Below, piece by piece: positions 16,942 to 25,200 of a stretch of DNA of 33,311 bases. Made by a program: the position numbers and the translations under genes. Source of the DNA: Planctomycetota bacterium (lineage in GTDB: Bacteria > Planctomycetota > UBA1135 > GCA-002686595). The DNA lies in assembly GCA_026692665.1 (NCBI GenBank), contig JAPLOF010000002.1:1-33311 (forward strand), in the 5' to 3' direction. Positions within the stretch are counted from its first letter, which is position 1, and each line of letters starts with the position of its first letter. Below the pieces are notes generated by a model. That model saw nothing but the letters and a program-made list of their open reading frames with translations, searched no databases and was not told the origin of the DNA.

Positions 16942-17937
16942 ATGCCCGCGCCCCAGGACCCCCTCGCAACCCTTCGCCGCGACCACGGGAACCCGGACGC
17001 GTGGGACCCTCGCACGCGGGGTGGCGCGCCGCACAAGCCGCTCGTTCTGCTCGCGGTGTGCGACCTGGCCGAGGAGGGCAAGCTTGACTCCCCGCTCATC
17101 CCGTTCGACGGGCCGGTGGCGGACCAGCTCGCGGACCTCTTCCAGGTCTACTTCCGCGCGCTCTACCTGGACCGCCGGGGTGAGTTGCTGCTCCCCCTCT
17201 GGCACCTGAAGTCGGATCGGGGCTCGATCTGGACGCTGAGGGTCCGAGAGGGCGCGTCGCCGCTGGAGAGCCGCCCTCGTTCCCTCGCGTCCCTCGTCGA
17301 GCACTACCGGGGCGCGGACCTGAGCGAGGAGCTACATGCGCGCCTGATGGACAAGGACCGACGTGACGGCGCGCGCGAGGTCCTTCTCGGCACCTACTTC
17401 GATCCGGCCTCCCACGATGCCTTGCTGCAGCGCAGCCGCTGGAACGTGCAGTCCGAGTCCTACCGGAACATCCTCGTGGATGAGGCGCGATCAGGCGCGG
17501 TGCGGAAGCGGGCGGGCATCGTGTCCGCCTCCTTGGCGATGCCGGAACCCGCGCGCAGCCAGGGATTCCGCTTCGCCGTCCTGGATGCGTACGGAAGGGA
17601 GTGCGCAGCCTGCGGGTTCCGCGTGAACACGCCGCTGGGGCGCACGATCGTGCAGGGAGCGCACATCAAGCCGTGGTCCGAGTCGAAGGACGACCGGATC
17701 AGCAACGGCTTCTGCCTGTGCCCGACCTGCCATAGCTGCTTCGACGAGGGTCTATGGTCGGTGAAGGACCTCGCGATTCGCCTCTCACCGGTGCTGGAGT
17801 TGACGGAAAACGCGCCCACCTACCTCGCAGCGCTGAAGGGGCGGCCGTTGCGGCAGCCAACCCATAGTTGCTTCCACCCCGATCCGAGCAACTTCGAGTG
17901 GCACGAGACGTACATGTTCCGGAGCGGCCCCATCTGA
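16942..17937 (+). CDS. HNH endonuclease with ScoMcrA-like sulfur-binding-type N-terminus
   Basis: A 331-residue predicted restriction endonuclease. The N-terminal domain has the pattern RGGAPHKPLVLLAVCDLAEEG (about 26-46) and LPLWHLKSD (84-92). This is typical of the HNH proteins whose N-terminal domain is named for the DNA sulfur-binding domain of ScoMcrA, an enzyme that recognises phosphorothioated DNA. The C-terminal HNH domain is complete: CAAC (C221, C224), GAHIKPW (H241), N255, and CLCPTCH (C260, C263, H264), i.e. ββα-metal catalytic His/Asn/His with zinc-binding cysteines. It is divergent from the Ssp operon. ATG 16942 gives the usual short lead before the domain; a GTG at 16870 would add 24 residues rich in Arg and Pro. 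I infer it reads phosphorothioates laid down by the neighbouring SspBCD; binding specificity is unproven. Confidence 0.82.
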   Translation: MPAPQDPLATLRRDHGNPDAWDPRTRGGAPHKPLVLLAVCDLAEEGKLDSPLIPFDGPVADQLADLFQVYFRALYLDRRGELLLPLWHLKSDRGSIWTLRVREGASPLESRPRSLASLVEHYRGADLSEELHARLMDKDRRDGAREVLLGTYFDPASHDALLQRSRWNVQSESYRNILVDEARSGAVRKRAGIVSASLAMPEPARSQGFRFAVLDAYGRECAACGFRVNTPLGRTIVQGAHIKPWSESKDDRISNGFCLCPTCHSCFDEGLWSVKDLAIRLSPVLELTENAPTYLAALKGRPLRQPTHSCFHPDPSNFEWHETYMFRSGPI

Positions 17938-18108
17938 CGGGGTCAGCGCCGAACTCCCGGCGCGCACGTCTTCGGCTGACGGCGCCCAGAGTGCTAGCGC
18001 CCCCCGCGAGCGGGCATGCCCGTTCGGAGGAGGGAGCGGCCACTCCGGGCCCGGCGGAAACCGCCTGGGGAAGCCCTTCGGCACCCATCGGTCGCCGGAA
18101 TCGACAAT

Positions 18109-18128
18109 TCGACATGTTGACATGTCGA
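18109..18128. promoter_or_regulatory. 8-bp inverted repeat, probable operator for the MerR gene
   Basis: Perfect arms TCGACATG and CATGTCGA are separated by TTGA. The repeat covers the -35 hexamer of the promoter for the regulator gene, a typical site for autoregulation. Operator identity is inferred from position. Confidence 0.6.
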
Positions 18129-18146
18129 TCTACGGAGTGTTAGTCT
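18117..18146 (+). promoter_or_regulatory. Sigma-70-like promoter giving a leaderless mRNA for the MerR gene
   Basis: The -35 is TTGACA (18117-18122, consensus) and the -10 is TAGTCT (18141-18146), with an 18-nt spacer. Transcription would begin about 7 nt later, right at the GTG start at 18154, so the message would be leaderless. No Shine-Dalgarno is present, which agrees. The -10 is only a partial match. Confidence 0.5.
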
Positions 18147-18153
18147 GCGGCCT

Positions 18154-18822
18154 GTGACGACCGAAGCCACCCCGCCCAGCTACTCCCTCACCGACCTCGC
18201 CTCCCTCACCGGGATCCCCGAGCGCACGATCCGCAGCTACATCGGCCGCGGCCTCCTGCCGCCGCCGGACGGACGCGGGCGCGCCGCGACGTACGGCGCC
18301 AGCCACCTCGAGAGCCTCCTCTTCCTCCAGCGCGTGCGCGCTTCGGTGCCCTACGAACTCCCGCTCGCCGTGCTCGACAAGCTGCTGCGCTACCTCCCGC
18401 CCGAGCAGATCGGGCGCGTCGCGCGCGGCGAGGAGGACGTGAAGGCGGTGCCCGTGATGCAGGCGCTCGACCCGAGCTTCCTGCGGCGCAAGCGGACGGA
18501 CATCGACCCGATCGACGCGCAGGATGCACTCCACATGGTGAGTGAGTCCGCCCCCACCCTCTACGCCTCCACCCCGCCTCGGCGCGTACGGACGGCCGCG
18601 CCTCCGGCCTTCCCGCCGGGGAAGGAAGGGCCCGAAAACGTCACCCACAGCCTGGCTCACGGACACGCGGCGAAACCCGCGATGCCCGAGACCTGGACCA
18701 CGCTCCAGATCTCGCCCGACGTGCGCCTATCCATGCGCGGTCAAGCGCCGACCGTCGCACGGCGGCTCACGGCGCTCGCCGAGCGGGTACGTCACTGGCT
18801 CGGCGAAGAGGACTCAGCATGA
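18154..18822 (+). CDS. MerR-family transcriptional regulator
   Basis: A 222-residue regulator. The N-terminal winged HTH has the MerR pattern YSLTDLASLTGIPERTIRSY, then GRGLLPPPDGRGRAATYG, and a following helix (LESLLFLQRVRAS). The middle is helical, without the cysteines used for metal sensing. The C-terminus (about 175-222) has a separate short domain (TWTTLQISPDVRLSMRGQ), probably for ligand or partner binding. The GTG start sits at the predicted transcription start of a leaderless promoter with a dyad over the -35. A VWA gene follows 299 bp downstream on the same strand, a likely functional partner. Signal and target are unknown. Confidence 0.88.
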   Translation: MTTEATPPSYSLTDLASLTGIPERTIRSYIGRGLLPPPDGRGRAATYGASHLESLLFLQRVRASVPYELPLAVLDKLLRYLPPEQIGRVARGEEDVKAVPVMQALDPSFLRRKRTDIDPIDAQDALHMVSESAPTLYASTPPRRVRTAAPPAFPPGKEGPENVTHSLAHGHAAKPAMPETWTTLQISPDVRLSMRGQAPTVARRLTALAERVRHWLGEEDSA

Positions 18823-19121
18823 GTCCGCACGACATCCACCGTTCGGGGGAACACCCACCTCGAGCGCGCTTCGAGCGAACGGCGCCTCACTCGCGCTGCT
18901 AGCTCCACACACCGCGGCGCGGTAGCGACCTCGCCGCACGCTTCCCCCGCTCGCCGCACGCGGCGAGAGACACGCGCGAGAGCGCGGTTCTCGCGATCGC
19001 ACGCAATCGTGCGCACGCCACCGGTCTGTCCTGACCGTCCGTTCCAACTCCATCCACCGACAGCGTCTCCGAACTTCCCATCCGCTCCGACTCCATCCCG
19101 AGAAAGCGCACGAACATCCCC

Positions 19122-20417
19122 ATGACCACGTCCGCCTCCACGTCTCCCCTTCCCCGCATCCAGGCCCGCTTCGACCGCCCGATCGTCGATCTCGCGGGCG
19201 ACGTGCGGTTCCTCATCGTCGACGTCGAGCCGCCGGAGGAGGAGCGCGCCCCCCTCGCGCCGCTCGACCTCGTGCTCGTCATCGACGTCTCCGGCTCGAT
19301 GGCCGGCGGCAAGCTCGAGGCGGTCAAGACTGCCGTGGCGCTCCTCATCGAGCGTCTCGGTCCCAATGACCGGCTCTGGCTGGTCAGCTTCTCCTCCGAC
19401 GTGCGCGTGCACTTCACCGCGCTCGCGATGAGCGGCGCGGGCGGCGATCTCGCGCGCGCGGAAATCGCCGCCCTGCACACGACCGGCATGACGAACCTCT
19501 CCGCCGGCTGGCTCACGGGCGTCACGCTGCTCGAGAACCCGGCCGATCCGGCGCGACGTCGCGCGGTGGTCCTCCTGTCCGATGGCCAGGCGAACCAGGG
19601 GATCGTCGATCCGGGCGAACTCGCGGAGATCGCCCGCCGCACGGGCGCGAGCGGGATCCCGACGACCTGCATTGGCGTCGGCAACGACTACTCGACGCAG
19701 CAGCTCGGCGCGATCGCCGAGTGCTCCGGCGGCCGCTTCCACGACGCGGAGACGCCGGAGGAGATCCTCGAGGTGATGCTCGGCGAGCTGGTCGAGCTGG
19801 GCTCGATCGCGCTGCAGAATGCCGAGCTCGAGATCAGTCCGAGCGGGGCCTTCGCCCCCGAGCCGCTCTGGACCACGGTCTGTGAGCGCGATGGTCTGCG
19901 CGTCACCTGCCCGATCGGCGCCGTCCGCGCCGGCGCGAAGCGCACGCTGGTGCTGCGCATCGCGCCGGTCGCGGCTCTCGAGGGCATGATGGCGGTGTTC
20001 TCGCTGCGGCTCCGTTGGACCGATCCGCGGACCGGCGCGCGGCGCGAGTTGGAGTGCGAGCCGACGGCGTTGCGCTACGGCGACGCGTCGTCCTGCCGCG
20101 CGAGTGACGAGGACGTCCTGCTCACCACGCGCTTGTGGTCGGCCCGGATCGGGCGCCAGATCGCCGACCTGAACGAGGCCGGGCGGTACGACGAAGTCCG
20201 GCTCGTGATGGCACCGCAGGCGGATCAGGTCGCCGCCCACGCGCAGTCGGTCCCGGCGGCGGCCGTGGTGGCTTGTGACCTCCACCGGCTCGTTGCCGAG
20301 GGGACGCGGGCGATGCACGTGCGTGATCGCAAGAACCTGTACGTCGACAACTACAAGGGGATGCGGGAAGAGCCCGAACTGCGGCGCTCGCGCGGCCGCG
20401 GGCCCAAGAGCCAGTGA
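19122..20417 (+). CDS. VWA-domain protein
   Basis: A 431-residue protein with one von Willebrand factor A domain starting near residue 45. The MIDAS motif is intact: DVSGSM at 55-60, a threonine in TTGMTNLSAG, and LLSDGQANQG. These bind a divalent metal and mediate protein binding. After the VWA domain (ending near 230) comes a beta-rich region, then a helical C-terminus that ends in a basic tail. There is no signal peptide, so it is cytosolic, unlike secreted chloride-channel-type VWA proteins that it resembles in layout. It lacks a Shine-Dalgarno. It follows the MerR regulator; a GC-rich hairpin after the stop may terminate transcription. Confidence 0.9.
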   Translation: MTTSASTSPLPRIQARFDRPIVDLAGDVRFLIVDVEPPEEERAPLAPLDLVLVIDVSGSMAGGKLEAVKTAVALLIERLGPNDRLWLVSFSSDVRVHFTALAMSGAGGDLARAEIAALHTTGMTNLSAGWLTGVTLLENPADPARRRAVVLLSDGQANQGIVDPGELAEIARRTGASGIPTTCIGVGNDYSTQQLGAIAECSGGRFHDAETPEEILEVMLGELVELGSIALQNAELEISPSGAFAPEPLWTTVCERDGLRVTCPIGAVRAGAKRTLVLRIAPVAALEGMMAVFSLRLRWTDPRTGARRELECEPTALRYGDASSCRASDEDVLLTTRLWSARIGRQIADLNEAGRYDEVRLVMAPQADQVAAHAQSVPAAAVVACDLHRLVAEGTRAMHVRDRKNLYVDNYKGMREEPELRRSRGRGPKSQ

Positions 20418-20430
20418 CGACGAGCGCGCG

Positions 20431-20457
20431 CCCCGGGAGTGCTCGCACACTCTCGGG
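20431..20457 (+). terminator. GC-rich hairpin after the VWA gene
   Basis: CCCCGGGAGTG and CACTCTCGGGG pair over 11 bp with one G-T pair and a 5-nt loop, 14 bp after the VWA stop. There is no T-run, so it is a possible terminator rather than a classical one. Confidence 0.4.
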
Positions 20458-20592
20458 GTGCGAGATCGCCGAGCGCGGCCCCACCACGACTGCCTGCCGG
20501 ACAGCGGGTGAGCGGAGGTGGGGTCGACCACGGACGCGCGCCCGCCCGTCCTCTAAAGACGCCCAGGGAGCGGCGGACGAGCCGTGAAAAGC

Positions 20593-20630
20593 CGGAGAGG
20601 ACCCAGGTCGGCTGACCCAAGTCCTCTCCG
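20593..20630 (-). terminator. Hairpin downstream of tRNA-fMet
   Basis: Perfect 10-bp arms CGGAGAGGAC and GTCCTCTCCG flank an inner GGTC/GACC stem. On the minus strand, just after the tRNA, the hairpin is followed by CTTTT. Fits an intrinsic terminator for the tRNA. Confidence 0.65.
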
Positions 20631-20634
20631 TGAT

Positions 20635-20711
20635 TGGTAGCGGGGGCAGGATTCGAACCTGCGACCTCCGGGTTATGAGCCCGACGAGCTGCCAGACTGC
20701 TCCACCCCGCG
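20635..20711 (-). tRNA. Initiator tRNA-fMet (CAU)
   Basis: A 77-nt tRNA with anticodon CAT in loop CTCATAA and an encoded CCA. Initiator marks are present: the 5' end is CGCGGGG and the first base C1 does not pair with position 72 (here T), and the anticodon stem has the three GGG/CCC pairs. It reads almost base for base like other bacterial initiator tRNAs in the D and anticodon arms (GGCAGCTCGTCGGG). The T-arm is GGTTCGAATCC. It stands alone, with its own promoter and terminator. Confidence 0.97.
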
Positions 20712-20728
20712 ACGCGTTGTCGGGGGTG

Positions 20729-20757
20729 AGTATGACCAGCCTCCCCCCGCAGTTCAA
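20729..20757 (-). promoter_or_regulatory. Promoter of tRNA-fMet
   Basis: On the minus strand, -35 TTGAAC (20757-20752), a 17-nt spacer, and -10 CATACT (20734-20729). The tRNA 5' end lies 17 nt after the -10, leaving a short leader for processing. Confidence 0.6.
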
Positions 20758-20864
20758 GCCCCGCGAGGGATCTCCAAGCCCGGCCGGCGCGAACCTCCCC
20801 CCGCTCCGGCTCCGGAGGGGGTAGCTTTCGAGGGGTACCGCCCCTCCTCTCCGAGCATCCCCGC

Positions 20865-22238
20865 ATGCGCATGTCCCGCCACGCCGCCCGCGCGCTTTCC
20901 CTCGTCGCGCTGGTCGCCGCGTCGCTCGCGTCCCCGTCCGCCGCGCAGGCTCCTGCCGCCTACTACGCGACCGTCGACACGACGGACGCCTCGACGTTGC
21001 GCGCGACGCTGCACGCCGTGATCGACGACCACGTGAAGATCCCCTACACGGCGGGGACGACGGACACATGGAACGTGCTCGCCGACGCGTGCGAGGACCC
21101 GACGAACAGCGCGAACGTCCTCGACGTCTACCACAACGAAAGCAACCCGAAGCAGACGGCCGGGAACACGTTCTACGACCGCGAGCACACGTGGCCGAAC
21201 AGCTACGGGTTCCCGAACGACGGCGCGGACAACTATCCGTACTCCGACTGCCACATGCTGTTCCCGTGCGACCAGAGCTACAACAGCTCGCGCGGCAACG
21301 CGCCGTACGGTTCGTGCGCGAGCGGCTGCACCGAGCGCTCGACGTTCGTGAACGCGGGGATGGGCGGCGGGACGGGCGTGTATCCGGGCAACTCGAACTG
21401 GAACAACGGATCCGTCTCGACCTCGGTATGGGAGACGTGGATCGGCCGCCGCGGCGACGTCGCGCGCGCGATCCTCTACGCCGACGTCCGCTACGAGGGC
21501 GGCTTCCACGGCACGACGGGCTTCGCCGAGCCGGACCTGATCGTCACGGACAACGTGGCCCTGATCGCCGGGTCCGCGACGGGCAGCAACATCAGCGTCG
21601 CGTACATGGGCCTGCTGACGACGCTGCGCCAGTGGAACCAGCAGGATCCTCCGGACGCGTGGGAACGCCGCAAGAACGACCGCGTCGCGTTCTATCAGGG
21701 CAATCGGAACCCGTTCATCGACCACCCCGAGTGGGTCGAGTGCCTGTGGGGCAACGCGTGCCCGCCGGGCGTGGACTTCTGCTTCGGGGACGGGTCGGGT
21801 GTGGCGTGTCCGTGCTCGAATGCGAGCGCGGTCGGAGCGTCGACGGGGTGCCTGAACTCGCTGAACGTCGGCGGAAGGCTGGCGGGTAGCGGGATCGCGC
21901 GCGTGTCGAACGACACGCTGGTGCTGGCGGGCTCGGGGATGCCGAACAGCTCGGCGCTGTACTTCCAGGGGACCAGCGCGCAGAGCGCTTCGTCGGGGGC
22001 GGTTTTCGGGGATGGGTTGCGGTGCGCGGCGGGGACGGTGATCCGGCTCGGAACGAAGTCGAACGTCGGGGGTGGGTCGCAGTACCCGGATGTCGGGGAT
22101 GCGAGCGTGTCGGTCCGCGGCGCGATCACGGCAGGGAACGTGCGCATGTACCAGGTGTGGTACCGGAACGCGGCGGCGTTCTGCTCGGTGTCGACGTTCA
22201 ACTTGACGAACGGGTATCGGGTGACCTGGGGAGCGTGA
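20865..22238 (+). CDS. Secreted EndA/NucM-family endonuclease with planctomycete-type C-terminal module
   Basis: A 457-residue exported nuclease of the endonuclease I family, which cuts DNA or RNA without sequence specificity. The signal peptide is about residues 1-28 (basic start, ALSLVALVAASLAS, cleavage near SAAQA). Catalytic region: REHTWPNSYG (106-115, with the metal-binding His108), SDCHMLFP (127-134), and RKNDRVAFYQGNRNPFIDHP before the domain ends near 290. The C-terminal 150 residues begin FCFGDGSGVACPC and end in a WYRNAAAFCSVSTFNLTNG pattern, a Cys-containing module that I recall from many planctomycete secreted proteins and take as a surface or matrix-binding module. Likely scavenges extracellular nucleic acid. 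ATG 20865 or 20871 may be the start. Confidence 0.9.
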   Translation: MRMSRHAARALSLVALVAASLASPSAAQAPAAYYATVDTTDASTLRATLHAVIDDHVKIPYTAGTTDTWNVLADACEDPTNSANVLDVYHNESNPKQTAGNTFYDREHTWPNSYGFPNDGADNYPYSDCHMLFPCDQSYNSSRGNAPYGSCASGCTERSTFVNAGMGGGTGVYPGNSNWNNGSVSTSVWETWIGRRGDVARAILYADVRYEGGFHGTTGFAEPDLIVTDNVALIAGSATGSNISVAYMGLLTTLRQWNQQDPPDAWERRKNDRVAFYQGNRNPFIDHPEWVECLWGNACPPGVDFCFGDGSGVACPCSNASAVGASTGCLNSLNVGGRLAGSGIARVSNDTLVLAGSGMPNSSALYFQGTSAQSASSGAVFGDGLRCAAGTVIRLGTKSNVGGGSQYPDVGDASVSVRGAITAGNVRMYQVWYRNAAAFCSVSTFNLTNGYRVTWGA

Positions 22239-22257
22239 TCACCGGATCGTCGCATGC

Positions 22258-25200
22258 TCACGGGACGATCACGTCGACGTCAACGCGCCGTTGAGGAAGT
22301 ACATCAAAGCGGCCACCAACCTCGGTGCCGTCCTCGAGCGTGACGGTCCAGCGGTATGGGCCGCGGGGAAGACCGTCGAGGCGGACCTGACCGTGCAAGT
22401 CTGTGGTGCAACTTGGACTACTGGCTGTAACGGCCCCCGTCGCGATCCACGGGTCCACGGTTGTAGCGAACTCCTCGGCTTCAACCTGAATCCGAACGCC
22501 GGCGAGCGCGAGACCAGATCTGGCTGACTTCAGGAGAGCACTACCAAGGCGACGAGCCTGCACGATGCGAGGTGACTCAGTTGTGGTTGCCTGCACCAGA
22601 AACGTACTTGGCCACACTCCGACCTGACGGATTTCTCCTTGGAACTCCTGAGCCATGTAGCCTTCTCCCCGTGCCACTCCGTCCGAGCCGGTCACCAACG
22701 AGGGAAACGTGGCACCAAGTCCCTGCCCATCCCTAATCCACACGCGGACACCGGATAGCGGTTCCACTCCATCCATAACCTGAAACGTCAGCCTGGCAGA
22801 AGTATCGAAAACAACTTCCGTGCCTTCGTCCAAAAGCCGCAGGTCTCGAACCAGGCCACCCCCTTGAGGCGGGCGCTGGATCGACATGTCAATACTCTCG
22901 TTGGACATGCCATCAATCGTAACGATACCAGCTGAGTTCGAATTCACCGTGTCGAACCAACCAATCTTTGGTGATCCGATCCGGACCGCTAGGTCGGACA
23001 GGGGCTCCCGCTTTGGCCCGACGATTCGAACGCTCTTGGGATCAGACTTTATTCGGAGAACAACACGCTGCGCAGAGCGTTCCTCGTCTGAGACTATCCG
23101 TGATGCAAGCGTCTCGCCGGAACCACGCAAGACGGTCATGTGAAGTCTCCGCTCTGACACAGACCCCATTCGAACAATACCCGAGTGCGGTATCGCCTGA
23201 AGACGAACGGTGCACTCTGAGAAAGAGTCGTCATAGCCGAGAACCTGTAACCAGCAGTCATCCAGGTCGTGCGAACCTTGGTCGGAAACGACCTCAACTT
23301 CAAGCGTGCGCCCTCCAGTGAGGTCGAACACGACCACGGCGTGGGAGGCCGGTGGAGTAAGCACGTTCTTGGAAATGGCAAGATCCCCGCCACGCTCCAA
23401 CCGAACGGAGTAGCCACCTACGAGCAGGTCAGAAAATGTGATAGAGCCCCCCAGGGAAAAAGGACGTGGCGGGATGTTAGGTGTTCCGTCGAGGGACACC
23501 AACCAGTTGGCCACGTCGTCATCCGGGGGCACTAACAGGCGCACCGTGATCGCCGAGGGTCGCGACATCGCAACGATTCCAAGATCATTCACAGGATCTT
23601 GACCGCCACGAACTTCCAAGAATTCGGACGCATAGCCATCCGCACGAATCTCGATCGCGGTGGGCTCCCCCTGTGCGAGCCCCGGCACCTCGAATCGACC
23701 TGTAGGATCGGTCCGCACGATGGGACCGAACTCCCGGATGCGCACTCGGTCTTCAAGTGTCCAGGCTTGCACAGCGGCACCCGCGATGCACTCCTGAGTG
23801 AGTGCATCGCGCACGCTACCACGACCTAGCCGCCCAGGCTTGAGATCGAACTTCAGCTGGACGTCAAGACTTGGACCGACAGTCACTCGTTGCTCAGAAC
23901 TTCGTGGGTAGGATAGAGACACCGCGAACACAGACCGTTCGCCCGCAGGCACACCATCGAGAACAAATGACCCATCCTTGCGATCCTGGAAGTCGACGGT
24001 GGTGAGGTCAGCGGGGTACCGCACATCGCGATGGACGATGCTGAAATCACTCACAGGCTTGCCTTCAGCGGTCACACGACCAGAGAGTGTATAGCCCCGC
24101 GCGAGTAGTACCGTTTGATTGTCGAATCCAGCTTGCAAGTTTAGTTCTACGCGATGGCCAACGAAGCCTTGCTTCTCGACTACCAGCCACAAGGGACCGG
24201 CAGGGAGCGATTCCACCATTGCGACTCCCCGACTGTCAGAGAAGCGAGAGACCCACTGCCACCCATCATCCGTGTTCCAAGCCACGCTCACTTCTGCCCC
24301 GGCCACCGCAACCTTCTCTGCGTCGTACACCTGAACGCGCAGCGGGAGTCCGATGGTCCATGGAATGGAGACAAGAACTTGTTCCCCTGGCACCGGGGGT
24401 GGCCTCCGGACGGTAACTGGCACAACGGCCCCATCTGCCAGCTCAAACTGATACTCGTCACCGGGCAATATCGGAGCAGTACGCGCTCCTGTCGTGGCGC
24501 CATGATCGAGAGTCGCGGCATCTACAAGCTGACGACGCCCACCAGCAAGCGAGTAAACGCTGACACACGACGTGGTCGGCATCAGATTCGGATGACTGCT
24601 CTCCAGCCGCGCGAGCCAAGTGAAGGCGGGCAGGACCTGAAGCTCAACATCATCTGGTGCCATGCCGATCCAAAGGCCAGTTCTTGACCCAGCAGCAACG
24701 GCGTCAATAGCCTGTCGCCCCCCGAGGTCGCAGAGATCAGCACGTCCCTGAGAGTCGGTTCGAGACTCTCGGCGCAAAGCGTAGGCGGCTCGCACTCTCT
24801 CCTCGGACAAATCGGCGCGCCCGCGCTCGTTCAGCAGCAGACGCTGCATGACACGGGCTGAGGCGAGCGGCCGCCGGGCACCATCTAGTACCGTGACGCG
24901 AACGGTGGGCGCCGATCCGAGAACGACTTCAGTCGGAATGTCGTGCAGCGATGAGGGCTGTAGCTGGATCGACTTTGCCACGTAACCAGGACAAGAAACC
25001 CAGATGACGGATGGCTGAAGGTCTACCTCGGTAGGCGGCACCAGGAGCACAGCCCCATCAGCATCAGAGGTTGCAAGTGTCGTTCTACTATCCCACTCGC
25101 TCTCAATTGGCCATGGCCAGTTGCGTTCGGCAGTCTCTCCGAGAACCGTCCAGGACACAGCCGTCTGAGGAACTCCGAAGCCGCGCTCATCAACAACATG

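Noticed and set aside
6781..18108. Mobile element boundaries or attachment sites around the defence island
   Set aside because: No transposase, integrase or matching terminal repeats found at either edge; the excisionase-like HTH alone is not evidence of a mobile element.
18792..20531. Minus-strand open frame opposite the cytosolic VWA gene
   Set aside because: Shadow frame; the plus strand carries the VWA domain with intact MIDAS.
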